Assembly (NCBI GenBank): GCA_030685235.1
Contig: MU839123.1
Location: 186,001-250,000 of the forward strand
DNA length: 64,000 bases
Reading direction: 5' to 3'
Source of the DNA: Copromyces sp. CBS 386.78
Lineage: Eukaryota > Ascomycota > Sordariomycetes > Sordariales > Sordariaceae
This document shows, piece after piece, positions 12,066 to 23,458 of the stretch; positions within the stretch are counted from its first letter, which is position 1, and each line of letters starts with the position of its first letter. The position numbers and the translations under genes are program-made. A model generated the notes under the pieces. It did no database searches. It had not been told where the DNA came from and worked only from the letters and a program-made list of their open reading frames with translations.

Positions 12066-15000
12066 ATGTTCAATATGGGCAACCAAACTAACCGCGGTCT
12101 TCTGACCCCCTCGTCGACCCCGCCAACTGACGACCGGTTTGCTAATCTGCCTATTCGCATTAAGGATGACCAGAACCCCCAAGCCCCCTCGCCCAACGCC
12201 ATGCTGGTCGACACACCCGAGGAACACATTGTCGAACCAAACGGCGTCGATAATGACGATGTCGCCATCATCACCCCGGAGGCTGACGAGAAGGAGGCCC
12301 CTGTCCTCGCCACTGACTGTGAGTTGGACAACAACGCACCCCCCATCCTCCCCGAAGCTCTGCGACTGATGCTGCTTTAGACAAAACCATGAAAGAGCAC
12401 GTCCTTCCAGCCCTAATCGACGAACCCCCAATCCTTGAGGACCAGGTTCACACATGGGAGATCAAGGGTTGGCGCAATCTCAACAAGAAGGAGCATGGTC
12501 CCGTCTTCCAGGCTGGTGGCTTCCCATGGTGAGTATCTCGGTGGTCCCTTCAAGTCTGCTAAGAATACTAACACTGTTTAAAGGCGGATTTTGCTTTTCC
12601 CATATGGCAATAATGTTGATCAGTGCTCTATATACCTGGAACACGGATTCGAAGCCGACGAGATGCCCGAGAAATGGAGCTGCTGCGTTCAGTTTGCGCT
12701 CGTGCTATGGAATCCCAACGATCCTTCCGTCTTCCACCACCATTCCGCCCATCACCGTTTCACCAAGGAGGAGAGCGATTGGGGTTTTACACGGTTTTTG
12801 GAACTCCGGAGGCTGTTTAACCAGCCCTATGACGGGTCAACTCGTCCTCTGGGCGAAAACGACAGCGTCAATATCAGCGCCTACGTCAGGATTGTCGAGG
12901 ATGAAACAGGAGTGCTGTGGCACAACTTCAACAACTACGATTCGAAGCAGGAGACAGGCTACGTTGGCCTAAAAAACCAGGGCGCCACTTGCTATTTGAA
13001 CTCGCTCTTACAGTCGCTCTATTTCACCAATGCTTTCCGGAAGGTAAAGAGACCAACATCGTGTTCCTTTCTGCTCTGTTTCCCGCCCGCATACTGACTG
13101 GCTTGCAGATCATCTACCAGATCCCTACCGAGCAGGACGAGAGCATGATGAACAGCGCCTATACTCTACAACGACTCTTTTATCAGTTGCAAACATCAAA
13201 TACCGCCGTGGCTACCAGTGAGCTTACCAAGTCTTTTGGATGGGAAACTCGTCATATTTTCGAACAGCAAGACGTCCAGGAACTCTCGCGGAAACTGATG
13301 GAACGCATGGAGGAGAAGATGAAGGGCACACCGCACGAAAAGGCTCTGGCACAGATGTTCAGCGGCAAGATCAAAACATTCATCTCCTGCATCAACGTTC
13401 CGTACGAATCCAGTCGAGTTGAGGATTTCTGGGACGTCCAACTTAACGTCAGCGGCAACAAGAATCTGCTGGAGAGTTTTCAGGACTACATTCAGGTGGA
13501 GAAATTGGATGGCGAAAACCAATACTATGCTGGCGACGAGTACAAGCTTCAAGATGCCAACAAGGGTGTCATCTTCCAGAGCTTTCCCGATGTGCTGCAT
13601 CTGCAGCTGAAACGCTTCGAATACGACATTCAACGCGACACGATGATGAAGATCAATGCTCGTTACGAGTTTCCCGAGGAGTTCGATGCCGCCCCCTTCC
13701 TCGAGAAAGACGCCGATCGATCGGAACCTTGGGAATACGAGCTTCATGGCGTGCTGGTACACAGTGGAGATCTCAACACCGGCCACTATTACGCTTTCTT
13801 GAAGCCTGCCAAGGACGGAAATTGGTACAAGTACGATGATGATAAAGTCACCAAGGCCAGGAAGCTTGAGGTCTTGGAAGACAACTTTGGCGGTCCTTTC
13901 CGGTTGCCCAATGGACAAATTAGAACGTTGCCACAAAAGAAGACGCCAATCATGCGGCCCAACAGCGCATACATGCTGGTGTATATCCGCAAGTCCCGAG
14001 TCGACCAGATCCTCACCCCGGTTACCGAGGAGGACACGCCTCCACATCTCCGCAACAGATTCGCAGAGGAGCTGGCTGCTCGCGAAGCCCGCCGCAAAGA
14101 GAGGGAGGAACAGCACCTTTACATTGGGGTAAAGGTTGTCACCGAGGCGACGTTCCAGCAGCACGGCGGTACCGATCTGACCTACTTCGACTTGACGCCT
14201 GACCAGGATCCCGGGGCACCAATTTATTACCGTGTTCTTCGCCAGGATACCTTGGAGCAGTTGGTCGCCAAAATTGCAGCCGACCTTGGACAAGATCCTA
14301 GACGGGTTCGTTTGTGGATAATGGTTAATCGACAAAACAAGACGGTGCGCCCGGACGCTCCTATCATGGATCTCCAGCTTACAGTGGAGGAAACTTATTC
14401 CAAGGCTACTGCCCAGCGGGATGAGTCCTTGCGTGTGTGGGCTGAAGTGGCTGAGGAGGTCAACGCGGACGGCGAACCCATCTGGCCATCGTATCAGGCG
14501 CAAGCTAACGGCGCTATTGTCAAGGACAACATTTTGTTGTTCCTGAAATGGTTCGACGTGGAGAGCCAGACGTTGAAGGGAGTCGGGCATGTCTACGTGA
14601 GGTTGGACAAGAAGGTGGAGGATCTGGTCCCTGTGATTCTGAAGAAGATGGGTTGGGGTGAAAAACTCCCCAGTGGAGAGAAGATTCAACTGTACGAGGA
14701 GATTAAGCCAACGATGGTGGATGGACTACGGGGCAAGGAAACCCTCAAGACCGAGGAGTTGCAGGACGGAGACATAATCTGTTTCCACCGAACCCATGTG
14801 CACAAGTCAAGACTTGGTCTTGGCGAGATCAAGCCTTCTGAAGATGCCAAATCCTCGGACAGGCTTACGGATGCCAGGGACTATTACGATTTCTTGCTCC
14901 ACCGGAAGGTCGTCAGATTCTGCCCCCACCCCCAGAAGGCTGATGTCCAGCAGTACCCCCAGTTTGAGCTTGTCTTGAGTTCCAAGATGAGCTATGACAA

Positions 15001-16006
15001 ACTGTCGGAGAAGGTCGGAGAGCACATAGATGTCGAGCCTACTCATATCCGATTCTATACCATCAATGGCGCCAATGGTAATCCCAGGACGGCAGTGAAG
15101 AGGTTATCCAACCAGACGGTAGAGAGGATCCTTACCCCGCCGGGATACGGGCAGATGAATCATCTCAACCAACTGTCAGACGCACTTTACTATGAAGTCC
15201 TCGACATTAGTCTTGCCGAGCTAGACACTAAGAAGAGCATCAAGGTCACTTGGCTCAGTGAGGGTATCACAAAAGAGGTGAGTAGTTTGAGAACACTTGT
15301 GGCTGTTTACGTTACTAACGCTACAGTAGGATCAATACGATCTTCTTGTAACCAAGAGTGGTGTGGTTGAGGACCTGATCGAGGCGTTGGTCAAGAAGGC
15401 CAAAATTCCCAGTGAAGAGGAGGCCGGCCAAATCCGAGTATACGAAGTCAGCAACAACAAGTGGTACAGAGATCTCGATAGGAATTACCCTGTCATCTCG
15501 ATTAACGAGTACACCACTGTCGTGGCCGAACGGAAACCTGAGGAGGAGGTTGGTGTTACTGATCCTAACCAGTACATAACCGTCTTCCACTTCCAGAATG
15601 AACCAAGCAGGGCTCACGGAATGTCGTTCAGATTCTTGATCAAAGAGGCAAGTTCACATCCAACACCATCTGAACGGTTCGAGATCTAACCAAATGGTCC
15701 TCACAGGGCGAGCCGTTTTCGGAGACGAAGAAGCGGCTTGAAAAAAGATTGGGAATCAAGGGGAAGAGCTTCGAGAAGATCAAGTTCGCTGTGGTCAGGA
15801 GGGCACAGTTCTCGAGACCAATCTATCTCCAAGACGGTTTGTGACCCCTACCGGTATCGCTTCCCCAATGGCATAACTGACTCAATTGCTCTATAGATGA
15901 CATCCTGTATGAGACGGCCGAGCGAGAAGACTACCTTGGCTTGGACCATGTTGATCGGTCAAGGTCTGCGCGAAATGGCGGTGGTGACTTGTTCCTCAAA
16001 GGATAA
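12066..16006 (+). CDS. ubp15: Ubiquitin-specific protease, USP7/Ubp15 (S. pombe Ubp21/22) family
   Basis: Seven exons, 12066-12318, 12381-12528, 12584-13043, 13109-15277, 15330-15647, 15707-15836 and 15897-16006, give 1195 residues. An N-terminal MATH/TRAF-like domain (about 95-235) has TWEIKGWRN. The USP catalytic domain follows, with Cys box [12 protein letters not shown] (Cys270) and His box [11 protein letters not shown] (His513). A long C-terminal region of ubiquitin-like folds comes after it, as in USP7. The enzyme removes ubiquitin from substrates; relatives act in endocytosis, peroxisome biogenesis and cell-cycle control. Exon 5 ends GAG/GCAAGT, a GC-AG intron. The start is MFNMGN at 12066; Met at 12075 is an alternative. 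Length fits the family. Confidence 0.93.
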
Positions 16007-17215
16007 GGGGGATATGGTATAGCTGGGGTTTTTGAGTGAGCTTGTTGTTTTCTGCATAAGCTATCACCGACCAAGTTCTGTCTGGATAGGCTGCGCGCAG
16101 TCTGGCCGGAGTATATACATTACATTGCACAGCAGGCAGGCATTTGGGCGGCGGCACTTGCAATAACCTTGTTCGTTTTGCTGAGAAGGAAAAGAGCTGG
16201 CTTGTACACTGGCGTTTGTTGAGCAATTGTGGATGTATGCGGTCTTTGTCGTCAGGAAGTCCCCAAGCTGGGCATTTTGCGGTGCACTCGTTGCTATCAC
16301 CATTTTTGTACAGTACTCCTAAAAGTCCTAGAAGTTGTGTTATGTCATCAACGGACGGCATGCAAGCATGGGCAAGGCGTGGGGGACGAGTAGATATTTC
16401 TTGCCAGGCATTGGACTCAAAATGAAAATAGATATTAATAAAGCAATGTCCCCGGGCAACAATAGTCATGCTCGGAGTGTGATGATGTCTTTTGGTGTAT
16501 GGCTCTTCCTTTCCAACTAGACGGCGAGGACGGGCACCTTGAGGGCTCTCAGGATTAGACTCTGAAAAATGGCCCCACAACGGCTTCAACTCGCGGTGCG
16601 GGACCCACATGGAAAGACTGTCCGCGGTGGGGCGAGCCGCAGGACCCGGGCAACGCCGAGGAACGGCCCCGGCAGCGGTTACGCATGTGCTGCGCATGCT
16701 GAACTTTAGGCGGTGATGCATGGCAGAAATCTTTCCATTTATCGATAAGCGGTTCCCCAGGGATTCGCGATACCAACCATCCAAATCCACCCACCCACGC
16801 CCGCCTGTCCGCTCAACTGCCCGACCCCATCGCCATCCTTGCAGCAGTGAGCGACGAGCGAGAGCGCATGTCCCATTGAGCGAACGTCCATTGTACCTGT
16901 GTGCCCGATACGTCGGCTTCTATTGCGATTCCACCGTCATATACCCATCCGAACCGAACGGCTTTTATCTCAGCTTTCGCTTTCTACCTACCGGCCGAGT
17001 ACCAACACATAGTCGACTGCGACAAAGTACATAATCAGTCATACGTATCCTCGACCGAACTAGATCACATAACCTCCCAAATTTCACCGAACGAACCGAC
17101 GGATAAACGACCATTGCGCCGAACACGCTTGCCGGACAAGACACGAGCCACCCGAGCGAACCTGTAACCTAAACCCGAGAAACGAGAAACCGAACGTCCA
17201 CAACAACTAGACACC
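16007..17215. other. Intergenic region ubp15 / tim22
   Basis: About 1.2 kb between head-to-tail genes. Its 5' part probably holds the ubp15 3' UTR. The region 16,560-17,215 is C-rich with CGAACGA-type words and is probably the tim22 promoter and leader. No conserved frame or RNA gene seen. Confidence 0.55.
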
Positions 17216-18299
17216 ATGAACTTCCCTGGTATGCCCGGCGGCGGTGTTGCTGCGCCCGATGGTGGTGCTGCGCCTGGAGGTTATAATCCTAATGATCCGA
17301 ATATCAAGTGGGTTAGTACTACCTGAACCTCTGTCTTTGTTTTGGAAGTTGGGAGTTGTCGGGGTGGAGGAGGTGGTGGTAGTAAAGCTGCTCGGCTCGT
17401 CAACTATAGGCTAGCTATGCCAGCTAGCCATGTCCACCTCCTTGTCTGTCTGTGCCTGCCTGGGTATGGCATCGCATAGACTACTGGACTGGTCTGGCAG
17501 GTGGGCAGGCAGGCGGGTGATGCGGGATGTCGAGCCAGAGACACCCGAATACTTGACGAAAGAATCGAAAGAGAGGACTTCAAGAGACGACCCCGAAGAG
17601 ACTGCTAACTCCAAGGCCAAAACACAGATGCAAAAAACCATGGAATCCTGCTTCGCAAAGACAGTCATGAGCGGTGGCGCCGGTTTCGCGCTAGGTGGTG
17701 TTTTTGGAATGTTTATGGCTTCGGTATGTTTACTTTCTTCTCCCATCCCCTTTCCCGTTTGCCCTCTTTTCCCTTCCCTTCCTTCATTTCTCTCCATATC
17801 TTTCCCTGTCCTCTTCCCCTTCCCACTTCCATGTCCCTGCCCATCCTCCCCATCCTCACCCCGCATCTATTTAACTAACATTCCCCCTCCTCACTTATAG
17901 ATGGCCTACGACACCCCCTACCACTCCCCCACCACCCCAGGCACCGGTCCCGGCGCCAACCCCGCCGCCGCCGGCATCCCGGGCTACAAGCCCGTCGACC
18001 TGTCCTCGATGCCTCTGAAAGATCAGCTCAAGCACGGCTTCAAGGACATGGGTCAGCGATCTTACAGCACGGCCAAGAACTTTGCCAAGGTCGGTGCCCT
18101 GTTTTCGGGAATCGAGTGCGGTATCGAGGGATTGAGGGCCAAGAATGATTTGGGCAATGGTGTCGCTGCGGGGTGTCTGACGGGCGCGATTTTGGCCAAG
18201 AATGGAGGTCCTCAAGCCGCTGCCGTGGGGTGTGCCGGTTTTGCGGCGTTTAGTGCGGCTATTGATGCTTGGATGAGGATGCCTTCTGAGGAGGAGTGA
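17216..18299 (+). CDS. tim22: Tim22, mitochondrial carrier-import translocase channel subunit
   Basis: Three exons, 17216-17311, 17628-17723 and 17901-18299, give 196 residues. The Gly/Pro-rich N-terminus ([17 protein letters not shown]) is followed by the Tim17/Tim22/Tim23 core: [52 protein letters not shown] and [20 protein letters not shown]. These four hydrophobic, Gly-rich helices form the channel of the TIM22 complex, which inserts carrier proteins into the inner membrane. The conserved Cys pair of the family is present. Intron 1 is long for this window (316 nt); intron 2 (177 nt) is strongly pyrimidine-rich. The exon 2 start at MQKTMESC is inferred from a CACAG acceptor and in-phase joining. 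Confidence 0.93.
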
Positions 18300-18959
18300 G
18301 TCTGACTGTGTAAGGGGGTGAGAAGGGGAGGCAAAGAAGAGTGAAGAGGGGTGGGGAGGGTAACGAGGTGAAGAAGAGGTGGGTTAGATCTGTGTGGACA
18401 AAAGTCTTGGTCTGGTCTGGGCTGGTCTGGTATGGCTTGATGTACTATTACTGGGTTTGGTGTTCAAGCCGGAGGATGATGGGTCTTTTGGCGATGGGAC
18501 CTTAAAAAGCAGTAAGACGCAGATCGGGCGTGTGTGTACATGGACAAAAAGACTTGGGACATGGGAACGGCGTTAAACGGGGTGGCATAGATGCTTTTTT
18601 TTTTGTGTACAAATACGATAACATATAAGCATATGGCGGGGATAGATCCGTGGTCTCGACACATTTTGAGGCTTGGTTTTGGGGACAGATAGATGAAGAG
18701 ATCTCCATTCTTTCTTAATAGCCAGCTACGACACTGAAAACTTTCACTTCATATGAAACATGTGAAGAGCAGGTTGCGAACGTATATCACCTCAGCTTAA
18801 CTCGGGAACCAAGCGACTGCATTCTATATCCTATTTCGCTTGCCTTATGTGTGGACCGCCATTGTGTGAAACTCCTTGATATGCAGTACGGCGAATCCAG
18901 ACCAAAACATGACTTCAAAGAGTACGATCAGCTCCCTTCAGAACCTCAAAGCCAGTGAT
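18300..18959. other. Convergent 3' region tim22 / prp45
   Basis: About 660 bp between two stop codons. A G-rich stretch (18,310-18,380) and a T run (18,595-18,604) are present. No gene-like frame is seen. Confidence 0.55.
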
Positions 18960-20856
18960 CTAGTCCTCATCATCAATCCTCGTCCGTTTCGAATCCCTCT
19001 CCCCATCATTCAGCCCAAAGCCGCGTTTGTTCGACGAGGAAGCACCGCCCTCCTTTTCCACTTCATTGAGGAACTTGTCCACGTTGAAGGGATCCGCTCC
19101 CGTGTCCTTCTCGAACTGCACCGGTCCTTCCCTCGCCTCCGCCTCAGCCGTACCCTTGAACGTGCCACGACCCAGAGCCTCGCCGAACCTGTTCGATTTT
19201 GAGATCCTCGCCATTTCGCCCTCGCCCGCGGCCTCGTCGTCGAAATCCTCCGCGTTGGCACGGGGCCTGTAAATGCTGCTGATGGCGTCCTGGGCGGCAA
19301 AAAGGGGCTTGTCGTACGGATTGTCCTCGTTGAAGCCGCTGTCGAAACCGCTAGACTGATTGAACAGGCGCGAGTCGTACATGCCCTCCTTGGACTGCGT
19401 GGGCTTGGCAAGACCGAGGGCGATCTTCTCCGAGATATCTCTGTCCATTTCGCGGGCCATGACCTGCGCTCTCCTCTCCGCGCCCATGCGCGACTGTCTG
19501 AGCTTGCGTTCCTCCTCACGCTGCTTCTCCTTGCGCGCTTCCCTTCTCTCCCGCTCTGAGTCGTCGTCGCTCCCGGAGTGAGATTCGGAGCCGCTGTAGG
19601 ACCGGGACCGTGATCTCCTGCTCCGCCCACCGCCCGCGCGCTCCGCCCTGGCTTGTTGCGCAAGTTGGCGCAGATGTTCCTCCTTCTGTGCCTTCTCCTT
19701 CTCTGCTAGCCTCTGTTGCATCATGGCTCTCTGTCGGACTTCTTCTCTGGCATGTCTGTCGGCCATGAAGAGCGCTTCGGAGAACTGGGCGAACTTGTCG
19801 TTGATTTGCACGTCTTGCAGACCGCGACCGTCGGCGGCCAATCTCTTGTCGAGCGGGACGGTGAAACCCTTGGGGTTCTTCCAGTTGGAAATAGGGGGTG
19901 CTATTGCCTGTTAGTAGATGCTCCCCTTACAATACTGAGAGAGACCACTTACGGATTCTCCATGCTTCCTGGTCCTCGGCCGTCAACTTCCTTGGAGGCG
20001 AGTGCATAACTGGGGGAGGAGGAGTCGGGGGTCCTCTGGGAATCTTCTTGTGCTTGAACTTGGGTGGCTCCATAGGATCTGCCAACTGTTAGTCTACCGC
20101 TCATAGCTAGTTACCAAGTCTTGGATGGATAGACATACCTTTCTGTCGCTCCACAATCTTCATGATACGGTCTTGCTTCTTGGAGTTGTCTCCCATCTGC
20201 GCGGATGGCGTGTACCGCACAAACGTCGGCTCTCGCTTCGTGTTGATGTTGATGTTCTTGGGCTTCTGGGACGCCACGGCACCGCTGACCAGCGCAGCCA
20301 GTGCATTCTTGGTCCTTTCTGCCGTTGCCTCTACTTCTTCCTTGCTCGGTCGTGACAAGTCGAGATCGCCCGCTTCAGCCCTCTGTCGCAGTGGTATCAA
20401 GTCCTTGAATGACGCGTGGATGACCCGGTCGCTGCTGTGACCCTGTCGTGCAATCGCTGTGTAGTCGACCTTGCCCTCTCCATCAACCTGGACAACTAGC
20501 GCGTTCGACTTGCTCGAGGCGTCCTTGCCCCAGGGGTACTGAGCAACGGGGATTTCTGGAAAGGCACCGCCATCGCCGAAATCCTCTGGTGCCCGCGGTC
20601 GCCAACCCTGTCGGTTTCCATACGGTGGTGGTCCGGTTCTCTGAAAGACCGGGATGTTAGCATCAGCCGATTTTTGATTGCAGGCAAGCGGATGGTGGAG
20701 GAATCGATTACTGACCCTCAGTACAACTTGGGTTTCGTCGATCTGGCCGGCGCCGACAATTCTGGGACCGCGTCGCTGCGACTTCGATTCTTCGTATTCG
20801 CCGCTGTACTTTGGCTTCGGAAGAGCCTGAGACAGGCCTGCTGCTATCGAAGCCAT
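18960..20856 (-). CDS. prp45: Prp45 / SNW1 (SKIP), spliceosomal NTC-associated factor
   Basis: Four exons, 20856-20716, 20640-20139, 20078-19953 and 19900-18960, give 569 residues. SNW landmarks are in order: GPPPYGNRQGWRPR with FGDGGAFPEIPVAQYP (about 50-85), SDRVIHASFKDLIPLRQR, then PPPISNWKNPKGFTVPLDK (about 257-275) containing the signature S-N-W, and LAADGRGLQDVQINDKFAQF. The C-terminal half is charged and RS/RE-rich (RSRRSRSRSYSGS), then DNPYDKPLFAAQ and a KRTRIDDED tail. Prp45 joins the activated spliceosome and holds the catalytic core together. The start ATG is preceded by an A-rich context. The gene lies in tandem with the p24 gene, both minus. Confidence 0.94.
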
Positions 20857-21587
20857 GATGGTCGATAGATATGTGGTTGTTGGGTACTTGTTGATTGTCG
20901 CGAAATCGGACCCTTGATATGCGACGGAGTTTGGCAGTTGACGTTTACTTGGACATTCAAAAGAAGTTCCAGGCAACGGCAAGTGGCTCAAGCGCGACGC
21001 TCCAAGGTCCAGTGTGGCGCCAGGGTACGTACCTGTAGCCGGCACTTCAGCGCTGGCGTGGACGGGACAAGGGGCAGCCTTATCGGCCTCCTTATCAGTG
21101 ACTTGTATGTAAGGTACGTACCTTACCCAGGGGTCAATATCAAAACACCAAACGATGCCCCCCCTTTTTCTTTTTGGTGTACTGCTGGTGGTATATCACC
21201 ATGGAATTGGATATCAGATATGGAGTACCCGTAACCATGCCATATATAGCACGACTCCTGAGTCGCAAGAGCACAGGCCTGTAAGTCTGTACACTTAGTT
21301 CGTACACTCGCCCTGCCGAGGTTATCCAAGATGGCATTATCATTGCAACCCGTGCACTTCTATTATGTTTTAAAGATACCGGACCACCAAGTAAATCCAT
21401 CAGTCATACATGTAGATCGAAAACCAAGACACAAGCGCAAGTTGTTAGTATGACCCTTCTTCACCAACTCGTAAGCCATCATTATGATATACACCCAATG
21501 CAAGCAAGACCTGTGCTGTTATTGTGCCTTACGCCCGGCCAAGACCAAATCAACCTTGCTCCTTGGGAGCATAAAACTAGTAGTCGT
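20857..21587. other. Intergenic region upstream of prp45
   Basis: About 730 bp between the prp45 start and the p24 stop. It includes an imperfect GTACGTACC/GGTACGTACC motif near 21025-21035 and 21115-21124. I see no gene. Confidence 0.5.
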
Positions 21588-22426
21588 TTATACGTAACCC
21601 TTCCGCGCGCCCTGTGTTGTCAAGCATGTTAGCATTTCTGACGCCAACCTGGAAGACTGGAGAAAGGGGTGAAGCTTACCTGGAAGAAGAATCTAACAAT
21701 GAAGACCTGTAGAGCACCCATCGCAATGACCAGCAAAATCTGAATCAAACTGAAGTTGACAATTCGCTTCTCGGTACTCCTGACCGTGCTGAAGTTGCGG
21801 TTCTCGCGCGTGCGGAAGTACTTCTGGTTGCGGGTGACGGTAGAAAGCTGCATCGAGATCTTGAAGAGGGACTCCTCGAGAGCCGAGGTCTGCTCGGGGG
21901 AGCTGCCCTGCTTCGAGGGGATGGTAACGCGGGCTTCCTCTTCGACCTATACTCTCACAGTCAGTATAAGTGGTAGGCAGTGGAGTAAAAGGGGGGTCCG
22001 GGTGTACTGACCGCAAGCTCGAAGTCGACAAACTTGTCGGCGAAGGTGCTCATCTCGTTGTTGAAGCAGAACTTGTAGTCGCCAATCTGCTTGCCGGTGA
22101 AGACAAAGTCGCCCTGGCGTTCCTTCTGTCCATCCATAATAACGTTGCCATCGGGGCCGGTCACTTCATAGTCGATATCGAACGAGCCTCCTGATTGTAC
22201 CTGCGCAGCCACCAAAGTTAGCATATCGGTCCCGGCGCATGATAGTCGCGTGCAATTATCGATCGGGTAGGCGTACGGCAAAGTAAAAGGCAATCTTCTC
22301 GTTGGCCTTCTTGGTCGTGGCGAAGAAGCAGGCCTTCTCGTTGGCGACGAGCTTGTAAGTCAGGGCCGTGGCGGCAACCTCGCTGGCCAAGCCCAACAGG
22401 GCGCAGGTTATTGTCGACAGCTTCAT
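21588..22426 (-). CDS. p24-family (EMP24/GP25L/Erv) cargo receptor of COPII/COPI vesicles
   Basis: Four exons, 22426-22277, 22200-22012, 21946-21680 and 21611-21588, give 209 residues. A signal peptide (MKLSTITCALLGLASEVAATA) precedes the lumenal GOLD domain with its conserved cysteine pair (EKACFF and YKFCFNNE). A coiled coil follows (ALEESLFKISMQLSTVTRNQ), then one membrane helix (IQILLVIAMGALQVFIVRFF) and a short cytosolic tail ending GARKGYV. FF next to the membrane is the usual coat-binding signal. The last exon codes for only seven residues plus the stop. Family members carry GPI-anchored and other cargo between ER and Golgi. The lumenal motif suggests the gamma/Erp-like branch, but I am not sure of the subclass. 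Confidence 0.88.
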
Positions 22427-23458
22427 GATGTGCTGTATGTTGTGGTAACTGATCGAGGAATTGCCTGCAGCTCCTAGGGGTGTTCGATGTTGACTTTGCA
22501 GATCCGCCGTCTTCCCGTCGCTTCGTCTTTTAGGACAACTTGGAGTTCACGGGTGCCAGTCGCGAATGGAAGCTGCAGTGAGCACAGGGCAACTCGACGG
22601 CCAGAAGCACTGGGCTGCTGTCCACTGGGAGCACGGGGTGGGTCTTGGCACTCCTGGGGACTGGCCGGAACTTGGGCGGGCTACAACCATCAATTGGACC
22701 TTTTTGGGCGGATCATTCAATTTCCTGACCGCCTTTGCTGCTGACATCCAATGGGCCAGATGGCCGCAGGGCAGTTGACGGCTCGAACCAGTTGGCAACT
22801 TGTTCCAGACCTTCCCCGCCCCCTGAAAAGCTTCAGTGGGCTGTCCCTTCCAACTCCTGCATGTGCGGGCACTGGAGGTCAGGGAGTCCCTTGTGGGGGG
22901 GGGTGGACTTGGAGCTTGTGCCAAGCCAGTTTAGAAGCTTGAACCACGACCGGGGTCGGTTTCCGGGCAGTGACATCAACATTCATGCGACGTGCCGCTG
23001 GGACTCGAGGCAGTTGCGTCAGTTTGGCAAATGGAATGAAAAGGAAAGGGCAACCACAGCTGCTGTTATCCTCTTTGCTGTTGTTCCCCCGGTTGGTGCT
23101 AACAATTGGATACCGAGCGTGTCTTGACTTCTCTTATCGTTTGCCCTTATTTTCCCTCCCAGCTCGTGTTTGGAACTGCTTCTCCAATTCCTGTTCCAAA
23201 CTCTACGCGTATGACAACTATCCACGTCGTTCTGGATTACTTTGGGCATCAGCACCACAACCAAGCAGCTTAGGTTCTCTAGTTCTTCTCCACAGCTGGA
23301 TGACAGGTTCCATAACTTCGTCCATCAACTTTCAGCTCTGTTCATGACATAAAGCCTGCCATTCATTCTCTTCCAAATAAACAACACAAGGCTTGCCCCT
23401 CTTTGCTACACATCTTCAGAATCGTCTTGGCTTCCTCGTGAGAGAGGGAACAGCCAAA
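22427..23458. other. Divergent intergenic region p24 / PhoD-like phosphatase
   Basis: About 1 kb between two starts. It contains repeated CAGTTGGCAACTTG/GGCAACTTG-like words and a G run (22,886-22,904) but no convincing frame. It probably holds both promoters. Confidence 0.5.

Noticed and set aside
13196..14689. A 497-codon open frame antisense to ubp15
   Set aside because: It is the complement of a conserved, G/C-rich coding exon; the predicted product has no family features and the sense strand fully explains the sequence.
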